Below, piece after piece: positions 1 through 6,304 of a stretch of 37,709 bases of DNA. The DNA comes from an uncultured Erysipelotrichaceae bacterium (GTDB taxonomy: Bacteria; Bacillota_I; Bacilli_A; Erysipelotrichales; Erysipelotrichaceae): assembly GCA_902775735.1 (NCBI GenBank), contig CACYNH010000025.1, positions 1 to 37,709 on the forward strand, written 5' to 3'. Position numbers and translations under genes: made by a program. Under the pieces are notes generated by a model, which saw only the letters and a program-made list of their open reading frames with translations, had not been told where the DNA came from and did not search any database. The stretch's first letter is position 1. Each line of letters begins with the position of its first letter.

Positions 1-210
1 GTATACTTTCCCTCAAAGGTTGAATGTCAGCCAACCCTATGTATCGCCAGCACAGCGCTTCGCACTGTGTAAAAAAGCCAGGAGGTCTTATCTTAAGACT
101 GTTCGTACTGTTGGGCAGATACGACAAGTTGTATCTGAAATGATTTAAGCATTTCATTTACAAGCCATATCCATAACTTGACTCAGTCATGTTTGGGTAT
201 GGTAGTTGAC
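1..210 (+). mobile_element. Right end of an IS200/IS605-type TnpB element (partial), candidate omega-RNA scaffold
   Basis: The stretch holds a series of hairpins and no complete gene. Arms are at 85-90/94-99 (3-base loop), 116-122/131-137 (7 bp), 137-142/150-155 (6 bp), and a long terminal one at 165-172/195-202 (8 bp with one G-T pair) enclosing an inner TGAC-TCA-GTCA stem. The last hairpin is followed by TAGTTGAC (203-210). In known IS200/IS605 elements a subterminal hairpin followed by a short cleavage motif marks the right end, and the same DNA is transcribed as the TnpB guide-RNA scaffold, with the guide copied from the flank. The left-end hairpin of the tnpB element at 37241-37270 shares the word ATCCATA and a GYTTGGGY arm. 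The element boundary at 210 is inferred. Natural guide sequence would be the flank starting at about 211. Confidence 0.6.
2..148 (+). CDS. Possible C-terminal tail of TnpB, cut by the window edge
   Basis: Reading frame 2 is open from the first base to a TAA at 146-148, giving 48 residues that are basic in the middle (KKARRSYLK). It runs into the hairpins of the candidate element right end, as tnpB 3' ends usually do. No RuvC-III motif or zinc finger is visible in this short tail, and frame 1 is also open up to a TAA at 70-72, so the assignment to TnpB rests on position only. If the omega-RNA reading is right, the sequence may equally be non-coding here. Confidence 0.3.
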   Translation, partial: YTFPQRLNVSQPYVSPAQRFALCKKARRSYLKTVRTVGQIRQVVSEMI

Positions 211-216
211 ACCGTC

Positions 217-247
217 ACAGCAGGGGAGTTTCTTCTGCTGTTTTTTC
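217..247 (+). terminator. Intrinsic terminator just after the mobile-element end
   Basis: Perfect 7 bp stem, arms 217-223 (ACAGCAG) and 235-241 (CTGCTGT), 11-base loop, followed by a T run to 246. It lies between the element right end and the serpin. It probably terminated a host gene to the left before the insertion, and would now also end any tnpB or omega-RNA transcript. Confidence 0.8.
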
Positions 248-298
248 ATTGTAAGAACCGCCTGAAAACAGACACATATAGGGCAGGAGGGTAAGAAG

Positions 299-1612
299 AT
301 GAATAAAAAGATTTGCGCATTTACGATGGCTGCGGCAGTATTCCTGGCTTCCTGTACGGCATCGCTCAGTGCATCGCAGTCCTGGGAAGTGAAGCAGCCA
401 TCTGTGACAAAAGATCAGGATCTGCAGAAATACATGGATTCAGAAAAGCATAATTACGACCGGCGTGATCATCTTGAAAAGACAGCACTCTCTTCGCCAT
501 ACAAAGAAAAACAGAAACAGTTTGCGCTAAAGACGCTTCCACTTCTGCACCGGAACAGTGAAGAAAGCACAGTCATTTCTCCGTTGAATCTGTATATGGC
601 CCTTTCCATGCTGGGGGAATGCGCAGGCGGAGAAACAAGGGAGCTCCTCTTTGATCTGCTTGATGCAGACTCCGTTGAAGAACTCAGGACAATGAATGAT
701 CTTCTCTGGCATGCCCACCAGCAGTTCACGCCGGCAGTGACGGAAATGGTCAATAACAGCCTCTGGCTTTCTGACCGTCATAACTTCAGCAGCAGTCTTC
801 CTGAAATCATGAACAATGATTATCACGCCTCCGTTTACCGGGGAGAGATGGGATCGGAAAAGCTGAATCAGCAGTTCCGCAAATGGCTCAATGAAAAAAC
901 CAACGGTCTTTTAAAGGAACAGGTACAGGGACAGCAGCTCAGCCCGGAAGTATCCGCGGCACTGGTCAGCGCTCTTTATCTGAAAGCTGCCTGGGCAGAG
1001 CAGTTTATTCCGGACTATACGGCGGAGGATGTTTTTAAAGCCCCGGCCGGCGGGATTGAGACCGAAATGATGCATGGCACCTTCTATGGCAATGTATACA
1101 GGGCTGATGGCTGGTCTGCCCATGATCTTTCACTGAACGATCTGGGAAAGCTGTGGCTGTATCTGCCGGAAGAAGGCACTTCTTTACAGGACATACTTTG
1201 CGATCCGACTGCCTATGATCTGGCGCAGGGGAGCGAAACGGATCTGATCAAGGAATCCGGGGATGTTCATCTGAGTGTTCCGAAACTTGTTCTGAAGTCA
1301 GAAAGGTCCATTGTGAAAGAAATGAAGGAGCTCGGACTGGAGCAGATCTTCTCCGAAGACGCGGACTTTTCAAATCTTTCTGAAGAGACAGCCATGTGCG
1401 TTTCTGACATCCGTCACGCCGCTGCACTTAAAACCGATGAAGAAGGGCTGGAAGCGGCTGCCTTCACGATCATTGAAATGGAAGAGGCAGTCAGTGTCGT
1501 GGAAACGAAGCAGATCGAATTCAGATGCGACCGTCCGTTTCTCTTCATTCTGACCGGAGATGACGGCTCCATTCTGATGAGCGGAACAGTATATAACCCT
1601 GTGCAGAATTAA
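299..1612 (+). CDS. Lipid-anchored serpin (serine/cysteine protease inhibitor)
   Basis: The 437-residue product is a full-length serpin, a suicide inhibitor that traps a protease when its reactive loop is cut. The N-terminus is a lipoprotein signal ending in the lipobox L-A-S-C with Cys19, so the protein is probably tethered outside the cell. Serpin landmarks include SPLNLYMALSMLGECAGGET near residues 98-117, the LVSALYLKAAWAEQF strand, the hinge EEGLEAAAFT (381-390) and the C-terminal RPFLFIL...SGTVYNP. The hinge AAA pattern is what inhibitory serpins need for loop insertion. Counting 14 residues from the hinge Gly383 puts the scissile bond near Ala397-Val398, but the distal loop is a few residues longer than usual, so P1 could lie a little further on. 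A strong SD (GGAGGG) precedes the ATG. It appears monocistronic. Family call is firm; the target protease is unknown. Confidence 0.93.
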   Translation: MNKKICAFTMAAAVFLASCTASLSASQSWEVKQPSVTKDQDLQKYMDSEKHNYDRRDHLEKTALSSPYKEKQKQFALKTLPLLHRNSEESTVISPLNLYMALSMLGECAGGETRELLFDLLDADSVEELRTMNDLLWHAHQQFTPAVTEMVNNSLWLSDRHNFSSSLPEIMNNDYHASVYRGEMGSEKLNQQFRKWLNEKTNGLLKEQVQGQQLSPEVSAALVSALYLKAAWAEQFIPDYTAEDVFKAPAGGIETEMMHGTFYGNVYRADGWSAHDLSLNDLGKLWLYLPEEGTSLQDILCDPTAYDLAQGSETDLIKESGDVHLSVPKLVLKSERSIVKEMKELGLEQIFSEDADFSNLSEETAMCVSDIRHAAALKTDEEGLEAAAFTIIEMEEAVSVVETKQIEFRCDRPFLFILTGDDGSILMSGTVYNPVQN

Positions 1613-1677
1613 ATGCGTCAGTGACATGACCCGGCGGATATTGGTTTACAATAAAGTCATCAAAGGAGGAATCCATC

Positions 1678-2097
1678 ATGAGCAGACTCGTTATCTATTT
1701 CTCGTATTCAGGCGTCACCGCTTCAAAGGCGCAGAAACTCGCAAATCAGAATGACGCTGAAGTCTTTGAACTCAAAGCGAAGGTCCCTTACAGTGACGCT
1801 GATGTGAACTGGCGTGATGAAAACAGCCGCAATGTACTGGAGTACAAAGATGTGAACTGCCGTCCGGCGATTGAAACGATGCCTGATTTAACCGGCGTGA
1901 GTGAAATCTGGGTGGGGTATCCCATCTGGTGGTACACACATCCCAGAATCATCAACACATTCTTTGATGAAGCGTCACTGGAAGGCGTGAAAATCCATCT
2001 GTTTGCGACATCAGGCGGCAGCGGCATCGACAAGAGCTTTGCGGAACTGAAGGAAACATATCCTTCACTCAGCTTCATCGACGCAAAGAGAATCTGA
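1678..2097 (+). CDS. Small flavodoxin-like protein
   Basis: A 139-residue protein beginning with the flavodoxin phosphate-binding pattern, MSRLVIYFSYSGVTASKAQKL (FMN phosphate loop roughly residues 8-14). WVGYPIWWYTHPRIINTF (about residues 78-95) is the second FMN-contacting loop typical of the flavodoxin_4 group, and ATSGGSG forms the third. It probably carries FMN and moves electrons in the cytoplasm or acts as a small quinone or other flavin reductase; the partner is not evident. The length is at the short end for the family, and the C-terminal helix is brief. A perfect AAAGGAGG lies 8 bases before ATG. A terminator follows directly, so it is likely a single-gene unit. Confidence 0.88.
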   Translation: MSRLVIYFSYSGVTASKAQKLANQNDAEVFELKAKVPYSDADVNWRDENSRNVLEYKDVNCRPAIETMPDLTGVSEIWVGYPIWWYTHPRIINTFFDEASLEGVKIHLFATSGGSGIDKSFAELKETYPSLSFIDAKRI

Positions 2098-2104
2098 ACC
2101 ATTT

Positions 2105-2132
2105 TCCCGGGATTCCCGGGATTTTTCTTTTC
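2105..2132 (+). terminator. Intrinsic terminator after flavodoxin gene
   Basis: Stem TCCCGGG (2105-2111) and CCCGGGA (2115-2121) with a 3-base loop, followed by a T-rich tract. It isolates the flavodoxin gene from the MarR gene. Confidence 0.85.
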
Positions 2133-2160
2133 TGTTCATCTTAAACTTCAGAATGAATAT

Positions 2161-2220
2161 TTCGGTACCAAACGTATTGACCGTTATTCAAATACTGGCT
2201 ATATTATGTTCGGTACCAAA
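2161..2220 (+). promoter_or_regulatory. marR-type promoter flanked by two operator copies
   Basis: A -35 TTGACC (2177-2182) and -10 TATATT (2200-2205) are separated by 17 bases. The near-palindrome TTCGGTACCAAA occurs twice, at 2161-2172 just upstream of the -35 and at 2209-2220 over the expected start site, 48 bp apart. MarR proteins typically bind such short palindromes and repress their own gene, so self-regulation by the downstream regulator is the simple reading (inferred). Confidence 0.8.
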
Positions 2221-2246
2221 ATAATTGGTGGAAAGGAGAACAACAA

Positions 2247-2825
2247 ATGAACAGCGAAATGGAAATGAATATACAGCTTTACGAAAAACTCAGACGCGTC
2301 TCAAGAAGAATGAGAGGGATGCACCATGGCAGACCGCATATGCCCGGCGGTTTCCATAGCCCCCATGGTGAACACGGCCCTCTTGAACATGGTCCGTGCC
2401 GCATGGGTATGCACAAGCCGGAAGGTCCGATGCCAGAGGCGATGCCCATGGGGCCTCATCACCACGGTCCGAAGAGAAGACTTCACAGAGAAAGGATTCT
2501 CGCCATCCTCAACGAGAGGGAAGAGGGCATGAGACAGAAGGAACTCGCCGAGATCCTGATGATCCATCCTTCCTCACTTTCCGAAGCGATCGACAAGCTT
2601 GAAGCCGACCGCTATCTGGAAAGAAACGTCGATCCGGCCGACCGCCGGGCAACCCTGATCACATTAACGGAAAAGGGAAAGGCCCGCGCTTATGAAGTCG
2701 AGGACGAAAGGGCTGAAGCGCTGAACAGATTCTTCGCCAATCTGAATGAAGAAGAAAAGACACAGCTGCTCATCCTTCTTGACAAGGTGCTCGCTTTTGA
2801 AGAGCCCGCAGACGAAGAAGAATAA
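2247..2825 (+). CDS. MarR-family regulator with a His/Met/Pro/Gly-rich N-terminal segment
   Basis: A 192-residue protein. Residues about 27-80 are dominated by His, Met, Pro and Gly (around a dozen His, including HHH). From about residue 82 the winged helix begins: HRERILAIL, the helix-turn-helix QKELAEILMIHPSSLSEAIDKLE, and the wing with DPADRRATLITLTEKGKA, the MarR hallmark. The C-terminal helix (EEEKTQLLILLDKVL) is the dimerisation region. The low-complexity His/Met stretch could bind transition metals, suggesting a metal or redox cue, but no ligand is proven. The gene has its own promoter with two operator copies, a strong SD (AAAGGAG) and a terminator on each side, so it is probably a stand-alone autoregulated unit whose remote targets would carry the same operator word. 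Confidence 0.9.
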   Translation: MNSEMEMNIQLYEKLRRVSRRMRGMHHGRPHMPGGFHSPHGEHGPLEHGPCRMGMHKPEGPMPEAMPMGPHHHGPKRRLHRERILAILNEREEGMRQKELAEILMIHPSSLSEAIDKLEADRYLERNVDPADRRATLITLTEKGKARAYEVEDERAEALNRFFANLNEEEKTQLLILLDKVLAFEEPADEEE

Positions 2826-2849
2826 CTCTCAGCTGTCCTCCTGCTGATC

Positions 2850-2879
2850 GGAACAGTCAGAAATGACTGTTCCTTTTTT
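2850..2879 (+). terminator. Intrinsic terminator after MarR gene
   Basis: A 10 bp perfect stem (2850-2859 with 2864-2873), GAAA tetraloop, and a run of T to 2879. Confidence 0.92.
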
Positions 2880-2913
2880 GCGCATTTTCACTGAAGAAAA
2901 TTGAGTTTTGAGA

Positions 2914-2942
2914 TTGTGATCACGCGGGGAATATGTTAGTAT
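2914..2942 (+). promoter_or_regulatory. Promoter of rpsB-tsf
   Basis: TTGTGA (2914-2919), 17-base spacer, TAGTAT (2937-2942). The spacing is ideal and it is the only good candidate between the previous terminator and rpsB. It leaves a leader of about 165 bases. Confidence 0.5.
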
Positions 2943-2948
2943 CTTCCT

Positions 2949-3112
2949 TGGCAGCTTTTTGTGCGGATTTTTCGCATGGAAAGAGGCTGGTTATAACTCA
3001 CACAGTGGATTCATTGCCCCGTGCACGTGGACCTAATCGGCATTCAGTGCTGATGCGCGTGTTGGCGTGTTCGAAGCTGTGGCGGAAAACAACGGAAAGA
3101 GAGGTTAAAAAA
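2949..3112 (+). promoter_or_regulatory. Long 5' leader of rpsB, possible structured regulatory RNA
   Basis: The leader contains possible stems, for example 3040-3055 (GCAT-CAG with CTG-ATGC and one bulge) and a short one at about 2961-2977. Ribosomal protein operons are often autoregulated through leader structures, and S2 leaders are described in other bacteria. No known motif could be matched by eye. An upstream in-frame ATG at 2933 would lie inside the promoter and is not a real start. Confidence 0.3.
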
Positions 3113-4051
3113 ATGGCTGTTGTTTCAATGAGAAAAATGCTCGAAAACGGCGTACACTTCGGTCATCAGACAAGAAAGTGGAACCCGCAGATGAGACCCT
3201 ACATCTACACCGCAAAGAATGGTGTCTACATCATCGATCTGGAAAAGACAAGAGAGCAGCTCGAAGTCGCTTACGCTGAACTCAAGAAGATCACAGAGAA
3301 CGGCGGAAAGGTTCTGTTCGTCGGAACAAAGAAGCAGGCTCAGGCTACAATCCTGGAAGAAGCACTCCGTTCCGGAAGCTTCTATGTCAACCAGAGATGG
3401 CTCGGCGGCACAATGACAAACTTCCGTACAATCCAGAAGTCAATCAAGAAGCTTCTTGAAATTGAAGAGATGGAAACAAACGGAACAATCAACGTCTACA
3501 CAAAGAAGGAACAGGCTCAGATGCTGAAGAAGAAGGAAAGACTCGAAAACTTCCTCGGCGGTATCAAGGAAATGAAGAAGCTTCCTGACGCAGTCTTCGT
3601 TGTAGACCCGCTCGAAGAGCACAACGCTGTCGCTGAAGCAAAGAAGCTCGGCATCCCCGTCTTCGCTCTGATCGACACAAATGCAGATCCGAACTCCGTA
3701 GACTACCCGATCCCTTCCAACGATGACGCAGTCCGTTCCGTCAAGCTGATGGTCAGCCTGATCGCAGACGCAATCGTCGAGGCAAAGGGCGGTGTTCTTG
3801 AGAACGCATACCAGGAAGACGCAGACGTCGCTGACATCACTATGGAAGATGTCATCATCAACGTTGAGCAGCAGGCTGCTGAATACGAGCGCAAGAGAAG
3901 ACAGAAGTACGAAGAGCGCAGACAGCAGATGCAGCAGAGACGCTACAACGGCGAAAGAAGAGTCTTCCGCAGAGACAACAACAATGCCCGTCCGGCAAAG
4001 ACTGAAGAAGCCCCCAAGGCAGAAGCTAAGACAGAGGAGGTAAAGGCATAA
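3113..4051 (+). CDS. rpsB: 30S ribosomal protein S2
   Basis: S2 binds the small subunit between head and body and helps recruit S1 and mRNA. The start at [20 protein letters not shown] is chosen because this is the conserved S2 beginning and GAGAGG precedes it by about 8 bases; earlier in-frame codons are leader. Conserved blocks include [39 protein letters not shown] and [13 protein letters not shown]. The product is 312 residues. After the core comes a tail rich in Arg, Gln and then Ala/Glu/Lys ([20 protein letters not shown] onward), longer than in many S2 proteins. Codon use is strongly biased, as expected for a highly expressed gene. Its TAA overlaps the tsf ATG by one base, implying translational coupling. 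Confidence 0.97.
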   Translation: MAVVSMRKMLENGVHFGHQTRKWNPQMRPYIYTAKNGVYIIDLEKTREQLEVAYAELKKITENGGKVLFVGTKKQAQATILEEALRSGSFYVNQRWLGGTMTNFRTIQKSIKKLLEIEEMETNGTINVYTKKEQAQMLKKKERLENFLGGIKEMKKLPDAVFVVDPLEEHNAVAEAKKLGIPVFALIDTNADPNSVDYPIPSNDDAVRSVKLMVSLIADAIVEAKGGVLENAYQEDADVADITMEDVIINVEQQAAEYERKRRQKYEERRQQMQQRRYNGERRVFRRDNNNARPAKTEEAPKAEAKTEEVKA

Positions 4052-4938
4052 TGGCTGTTACAGCATCCCAGGTTAAGGAACTCCGTGAACTCACAGGCGC
4101 CGGCATGATGGACTGCAAGAAGGCTCTTACAGCCACAGAAGGCGACATCAAGAAAGCGATCGACTGGCTCCGTGAAAACGGTCTCGCCAAGGCTGCCAAG
4201 AAGGAAGGCAGAATCGCCGCTGAAGGCCTTTCCAGAATCCTGGTTGAAGGCAACAAGGCCTGCATCGTTGAAGTCAACTCCGAGACAGACTTCGTCGCGA
4301 AGAACGACAAGTTCCTGGCTCTGCTTGACGAAACACTCGCAACCCTGATCAAGGCTGATGTCACAACTGTTGAAGAAGCTCTCGCACTCGCATGCGGTGA
4401 AGCTACACTGAACGACGCGTTTGTCAACGCTGTTGCCACAATCGGCGAAAAGATCACTCTGAGAAGATTCGAAAACGTCACAAAGGCTGACGATGAGATC
4501 TTCGGCACATACACACACCAGGGCGGCAGAATCACTGCCATCACTGTTGTCAAGGGCGGCGACGCTCAGGTTGCCAAGAACATGGCTATGCAGGTCGCAT
4601 CCATGAACCCGACATACATCAGCCGCGCTTACATGCCGCAGGATGTTGTCGAACACGAGCGTTCCATCCAGGAAAGCATCGTTGCCAATGACGAGTCCCT
4701 CGCCAACAAGCCTGAAAAGGTCAAGAAGGGCATCGTTGAAGGCCGTGTCTCCAAGTCCCTCCAGGAAATGTGCCTGGTTGATCAGGAATTCTTCCTCGAT
4801 ACAAACGTCAAGTGCGGCGCGTATCTGAAGGAAAACAATGCTGAAGTACTGAAGTTCGTCAAGTACACAGTCGGTGAAGGCATTGAAAAGAAGCAGGACG
4901 ACTTCGCTGCTGAAGTCGCTGCAATGGCTCAGAAATAA
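4051..4938 (+). CDS. tsf: Translation elongation factor Ts
   Basis: EF-Ts, 295 residues, exchanges GDP for GTP on EF-Tu. The N-terminal UBA-like domain (VKELRELTGAGMMDCKKAL, about residues 8-26) is followed by the core with VEVNSETDFVAKND (about 72-85), the signature EF-Tu contact, containing TDFV. Length fits the family. An AGGAGG at 4035-4040 inside the rpsB tail provides its ribosome binding site. It is the second and last gene of the classic rpsB-tsf unit and is followed by a strong terminator; pyrH and frr, which often follow directly in other genomes, are here about 2.4 kb away behind a minus-strand block. Confidence 0.98.
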   Translation: MAVTASQVKELRELTGAGMMDCKKALTATEGDIKKAIDWLRENGLAKAAKKEGRIAAEGLSRILVEGNKACIVEVNSETDFVAKNDKFLALLDETLATLIKADVTTVEEALALACGEATLNDAFVNAVATIGEKITLRRFENVTKADDEIFGTYTHQGGRITAITVVKGGDAQVAKNMAMQVASMNPTYISRAYMPQDVVEHERSIQESIVANDESLANKPEKVKKGIVEGRVSKSLQEMCLVDQEFFLDTNVKCGAYLKENNAEVLKFVKYTVGEGIEKKQDDFAAEVAAMAQK

Positions 4939-4966
4939 GATCAGTCTTAAACTGAACAGACAGAAG

Positions 4967-5003
4967 AAAGACATTTTCCAATAACGGAGAATGTCTTTTT
5001 TTC
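4967..5003 (+). terminator. Intrinsic terminator of rpsB-tsf
   Basis: A 13 bp stem with one G-T pair (4967-4979 with 4986-4998), 6-base loop and T run. Confidence 0.92.
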
Positions 5004-5038
5004 GGTGCGCGGTGAGCGCACGGTCTGACGGGTGAAAG

Positions 5039-5060
5039 GAGAGGCAAAGCCTCTCTTTTT
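5039..5060 (+). terminator. Second intrinsic terminator behind tsf
   Basis: GAGAGGC (5039-5045), AAA loop, GCCTCTC (5049-5055), then TTTTT. It backs up the first terminator. Between the two is a further hairpin without a T tail (GTGCGC/GCGCAC, around 5005-5021). Confidence 0.8.
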
Positions 5061-5065
5061 CCGCA

Positions 5066-5095
5066 TAAAAAAACGAATCCGCAGACCGCGGATTC
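5066..5095 (-). terminator. Terminator of the minus-strand pair 5919-5102
   Basis: Read on the minus strand: GAATCCGC (5095-5088), 5-base loop, GCGGATTC (5082-5075), then a run of seven T (5073-5067). It ends transcription arriving from the small membrane protein gene. Confidence 0.88.
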
Positions 5096-5101
5096 CATGT
5101 C

Positions 5102-5332
5102 TCAATTGGCTCTGTTTGAATCAACGTGGTAATTGTAAAGGCCTAAAAGCACACCGAAGATAACAGGCCTTAAAAGATAAATGTCATAGTCATAGACAAA
5201 CTCTTCACCGCTTCCTTTGGCAAGCAGCCAGCCCATCAAAGGCCAGGCAACCGCCGCGGCTGCGATGATCGCAAGACCGTACTTCACATAGTACTGCCAT
5301 GGTTTCATTTTGAAGGGTTCTTTTTCAGCCAT
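5102..5332 (-). CDS. Small hypothetical membrane protein
   Basis: A 76-residue protein with a polar, basic N-terminus (MAEKEPFKMKPWQYYVKYG), a clear hydrophobic segment (about residues 20-37, LAIIAAAAVAWPLMGWLL) and a second weaker one near residues 52-66 (LLRPVIFGVLLGLYNY), so one or two membrane passes. No family is recognised. It begins 5 bases after the stop of the DUF402 gene on the same strand and shares its terminator, so the two are presumably co-transcribed. Function unknown. Confidence 0.7.
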   Translation of the reverse strand: MAEKEPFKMKPWQYYVKYGLAIIAAAAVAWPLMGWLLAKGSGEEFVYDYDIYLLRPVIFGVLLGLYNYHVDSNRAN

Positions 5333-5337
5333 AATTC

Positions 5338-5919
5338 TTATTCTCCGTTTATAAAACTCAGGTCAGGAAGCCGCAGTTTCGGCAAATCTCCTGTCTTAAG
5401 CATGCGGTAAAGATCTTCAAAGAAGGAGACAGTCTCTTCCGTATGCGCGCTCAGAGCTTCATACAGCATCTTACCATTGACAAGCGCTTTGCGGTAAGTT
5501 TCTTCATCGATCTTATGACGCTCATACGCTGAAACAAGCTCATCAAGATCAAGCTGCTTTACTTTTCCTTTATAGATGACATCATCCAGATAAAGATCTT
5601 TGAAGACAGGATTCTCTCTGTCTGTCTGATTGCCGCAGGTCAGATCGGCATAGATCTGAATGAATTCTCCATGTTCATCAAACATGACCGTAAACCAGGC
5701 AAAATCCTTTTCCATCGCCAGCTGCAGCCAGGTGAAATCTCTGTCCGCAAGTCTGACCGTTTCCCCCTCAAAGTCAGCGGAAAACGGTTCGCTGACCTGC
5801 ATGATTTTCAGCAATGAGATTTTTCCGGTGCGCTTTCCGTATGAGCAGGGGATGATGAACTGTTCTTTCGCACTCACCCTTGTCCATTCGCTGCGGTTCA
5901 TGTCTTTGATCTGAGCCAT
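5338..5919 (-). CDS. DUF402 (FomD/NtdP-like) family protein
   Basis: A 193-residue protein. The DUF402 core is visible at about residues 72-145: WFTVMFDEHGEF, then FKDLYLDDVIYKGKVKQLDLDEL, the segment that carries the metal-binding acidic residues in the family. Known members remove phosphate from nucleoside tri- or diphosphates or related small phosphoesters; the substrate here cannot be told. The N-terminal segment of about 45 residues is less like the family. There is no good SD before ATG at 5919; instead TATAAT (minus, 5932-5927) lies 7 bases upstream, so the mRNA may be leaderless. The gene is followed closely by the small membrane protein gene. Confidence 0.75.
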   Translation of the reverse strand: MAQIKDMNRSEWTRVSAKEQFIIPCSYGKRTGKISLLKIMQVSEPFSADFEGETVRLADRDFTWLQLAMEKDFAWFTVMFDEHGEFIQIYADLTCGNQTDRENPVFKDLYLDDVIYKGKVKQLDLDELVSAYERHKIDEETYRKALVNGKMLYEALSAHTEETVSFFEDLYRMLKTGDLPKLRLPDLSFINGE

Positions 5920-5930
5920 ATCCAGAATTA

Positions 5931-5964
5931 TAACCCGCCGGGCTGTAAATGACCCGCCGGGTTA
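5931..5964 (-). terminator. Large GC-rich hairpin between GlsB-type gene and DUF402 gene
   Basis: The word ACCCGCCGGG occurs twice (5933-5942 and 5952-5961). Outer arms TAACCCG/CGGGTTA plus an inner CGGG/CCCG pair give a stem of about 11 bp with a single mismatch. On the minus strand it is followed by TTATAATT rather than a proper T run, so it may be a weak terminator, and that same AT stretch doubles as a -10 box for the DUF402 gene. Confidence 0.5.
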
Positions 5965-5969
5965 TTGAG

Positions 5970-6215
5970 TTACCTGATGAATTTTCTGTACGCCCATACG
6001 GCAAGGCATCCGCCTGCCACCGAGAAGATGATATGACCGATGATTCCGTTGGCTCCGATGCCAAGCAGCCCGCCGAGGAATCCGGCGACAATGCCGCCGG
6101 CAAGACCGAGGCAGCAGTTGAAGATCATATTGGAGCTGTCCATTTTCATTAATGTTGTAATCAGCCAGCCGCTGAAGGCGCCGATGAGAAGATCAATAAT
6201 CAGATTAATCAGCAT
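5970..6215 (-). CDS. GlsB/YeaQ/YmgE-type small membrane protein
   Basis: An 81-residue, almost wholly hydrophobic protein with three membrane segments and many glycines (GGIVAGFLGGLLGIG, about residues 40-54), matching the transglycosylase-associated / GlsB-YeaQ-YmgE stress protein family in size and pattern. The N-terminal segment LIIDLLIGAFSGWLITTLM and C-terminal VAGGCLAVWAYRKFIR fit. Family members are linked to envelope and general stress, but the biochemical role is not known. An SD-like GGAGGTAAG precedes the start on the minus strand, and a good promoter lies just upstream. Confidence 0.85.
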   Translation of the reverse strand: MLINLIIDLLIGAFSGWLITTLMKMDSSNMIFNCCLGLAGGIVAGFLGGLLGIGANGIIGHIIFSVAGGCLAVWAYRKFIR

Positions 6216-6257
6216 TTCGCTTACCTCCGTGGACGTTTAAACTCTGTCCATGCAGAT

Positions 6258-6285
6258 ATCATAGCACTGTTTTCACAGTTGTAAA
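6258..6285 (-). promoter_or_regulatory. Promoter of GlsB-type gene with palindrome in its spacer
   Basis: On the minus strand TTTACA (6285-6280), 16-base spacer, TATGAT (6263-6258). Inside the spacer lies the inverted repeat ACTGT-GAAA-ACAGT (6279-6266), placed where a repressor or activator could act. Confidence 0.55.
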
Positions 6286-6304
6286 TAATTATTTTGACCG
6301 CCGG

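Noticed and set aside
249..281. Possible serpin promoter (TTGTAA ... CATATA)
   Set aside because: The spacing is about 20-21 bases and the boxes are weak, so no promoter was called.
2933..3112. In-frame N-terminal extension of S2 by 60 residues
   Set aside because: It starts inside the promoter -10, lacks an SD and has no S2 similarity; the conserved S2 start is at 3113.
3943..5124. Long minus-strand open frame of 393 codons opposite tsf
   Set aside because: It is the shadow of highly biased rpsB-tsf codons; Cys/Phe/Ser-rich, low-information protein.
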